From Alphaproteobacteria bacterium (GTDB lineage Bacteria; Pseudomonadota; Alphaproteobacteria; RF32; CAG-239): a DNA stretch of 13,406 bases. A model generated the notes under the pieces. That model saw only the letters and a program-made list of their open reading frames with translations, had not been told where the DNA came from and ran no database searches. Position 1 is the first letter of the stretch, and each line of letters opens with the position of its first letter. A program made the translations under genes and the position numbers. This document shows positions 13,262-13,406 of the stretch, one piece after another. Location: NCBI GenBank assembly GCA_020025875.1, contig JAHHRI010000038.1:1-13406 (forward strand). The letters are read 5' to 3'.

Positions 13262-13406
13262 ATACAAGAAAGGAACCCTCCGGCTTAGTCGGTAGTTCTT
13301 CTTTAACGGGTGTAACCCTAATAGTACTAGCAAACGCCTTAAGGGCGCATGACGGTCTGACAGGGCGAAGATTACTTGCTACCCGTAAACAGGTCTAAAT
13401 CCATTG
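13262..13406 (+). ncRNA. Structured non-coding RNA candidate, HEARO / IscB omega-RNA type, 5' part (runs off the right edge)
   Basis: No coding frame is convincing here, but pairing is dense. Hairpin A joins AAGAA (13266-13270) and GAAC (13273-13276) with GTTC (13295-13298) and TTCTT (13299-13303); its inner stem is CCG (13280-13282) / CGG (13290-13292). A long-range stem joins ACGGG (13306-13310) to CCCGT (13382-13386). Nested inside it, TAGCAA (13328-13333) pairs with TTGCTA (13376-13381), and a local hairpin CGCC (13335-13338) / GGCG (13344-13347) closes a TTAAG loop. GGG (13308-13310) can instead pair with CCC (13316-13318), so a switch or pseudoknot is possible. Hairpin A, with GAACCC before and TAGTTC after a CTTAG loop, resembles subterminal palindromes of IS200/IS605-group elements. 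Segments such as CGCCTTAAGGGCGCATGAC and GTCTGACAGGGCGAAG look to me like the conserved core of HEARO, the guide RNA lying upstream of iscB/isrB. This is recognition from memory. Alternatives are a 6S-like RNA or an IS-derived palindromic remnant. Confidence 0.5.

Noticed and set aside
13262..13406. tmRNA, RNase P RNA or SRP RNA at the right edge
   Set aside because: None of the expected landmarks is present: no tag-peptide frame ending in Ala-Ala before a stop, no tRNA-like TPsiC arm, no RNase P core sequences and no SRP GGAA-tetraloop domain. A 6S-like RNA is less easily excluded but its CCUGAGCCGAUA-type segment is missing.
1..13406. CRISPR arrays, tRNA or rRNA genes, prophage genes
   Set aside because: No regularly spaced repeats, cloverleaf-forming segments, rRNA-like sequence or phage structural or integrase genes were found on reading both strands.

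Overview
The window looks like chromosome of an alphaproteobacterium. The evidence is gene order. It holds a tadA / rluB-rsmD divergent pair and an ftsE-ftsX-DUF218-plsC operon divergent from an MJ0042-type zinc-ribbon membrane protein. It also holds a gap-pgk pair and an FtsB-like division protein. Moderate GC coding sequence with AT-rich spacers, and several small proteins without an obvious family, would fit one of the uncultured gut-type alphaproteobacterial lineages. That placement is inference from memory, not a search result.

Layout. 1-246 (minus) is the N-terminal part of an FtsB/DivIC-like protein. 320-1821 (minus) has a small lipoprotein, a stand-alone HNH-type nuclease and the tRNA adenosine deaminase TadA. 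1883-3153 (plus) has rRNA modification genes rluB and rsmD, overlapping by 4 bases. 3342-3746 (plus) is an unrecognised small membrane protein with its own promoter-like sequence; it is separated from the convergent plsC by a strong bidirectional terminator. 3815-6781 (minus) is ftsE, ftsX, a YdcF-like gene and plsC, tightly packed. 6905-7360 (plus) is the zinc-ribbon membrane protein. 7422-9489 (minus) is a small lipoprotein followed by argS. 9555-10718 (plus) is an unrecognised mostly helical protein and a nitroreductase, followed by a clear terminator. 10890-13205 (plus) is gap and pgk, with a long terminator-like hairpin between them and a perfect palindromic terminator after pgk.

The most unusual part is the last 145 bases. 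They contain no gene, yet they are rich in nested and long-range complementary segments, and they begin with a hairpin shaped like the subterminal palindromes of IS200/IS605-group elements. My best reading is the 5' part of a structured non-coding RNA of the HEARO / omega-RNA type that guides IscB/IsrB nucleases, with the nuclease gene just outside the window. This is recognition plus structure, not proof.

The genes together cover housekeeping work: division-site ABC signalling (FtsEX), phospholipid acylation, decoding fidelity and charging (TadA, ArgS), rRNA maturation (RluB, RsmD) and lower glycolysis (GAPDH, PGK). No tRNA, rRNA, CRISPR array or complete insertion sequence is visible.
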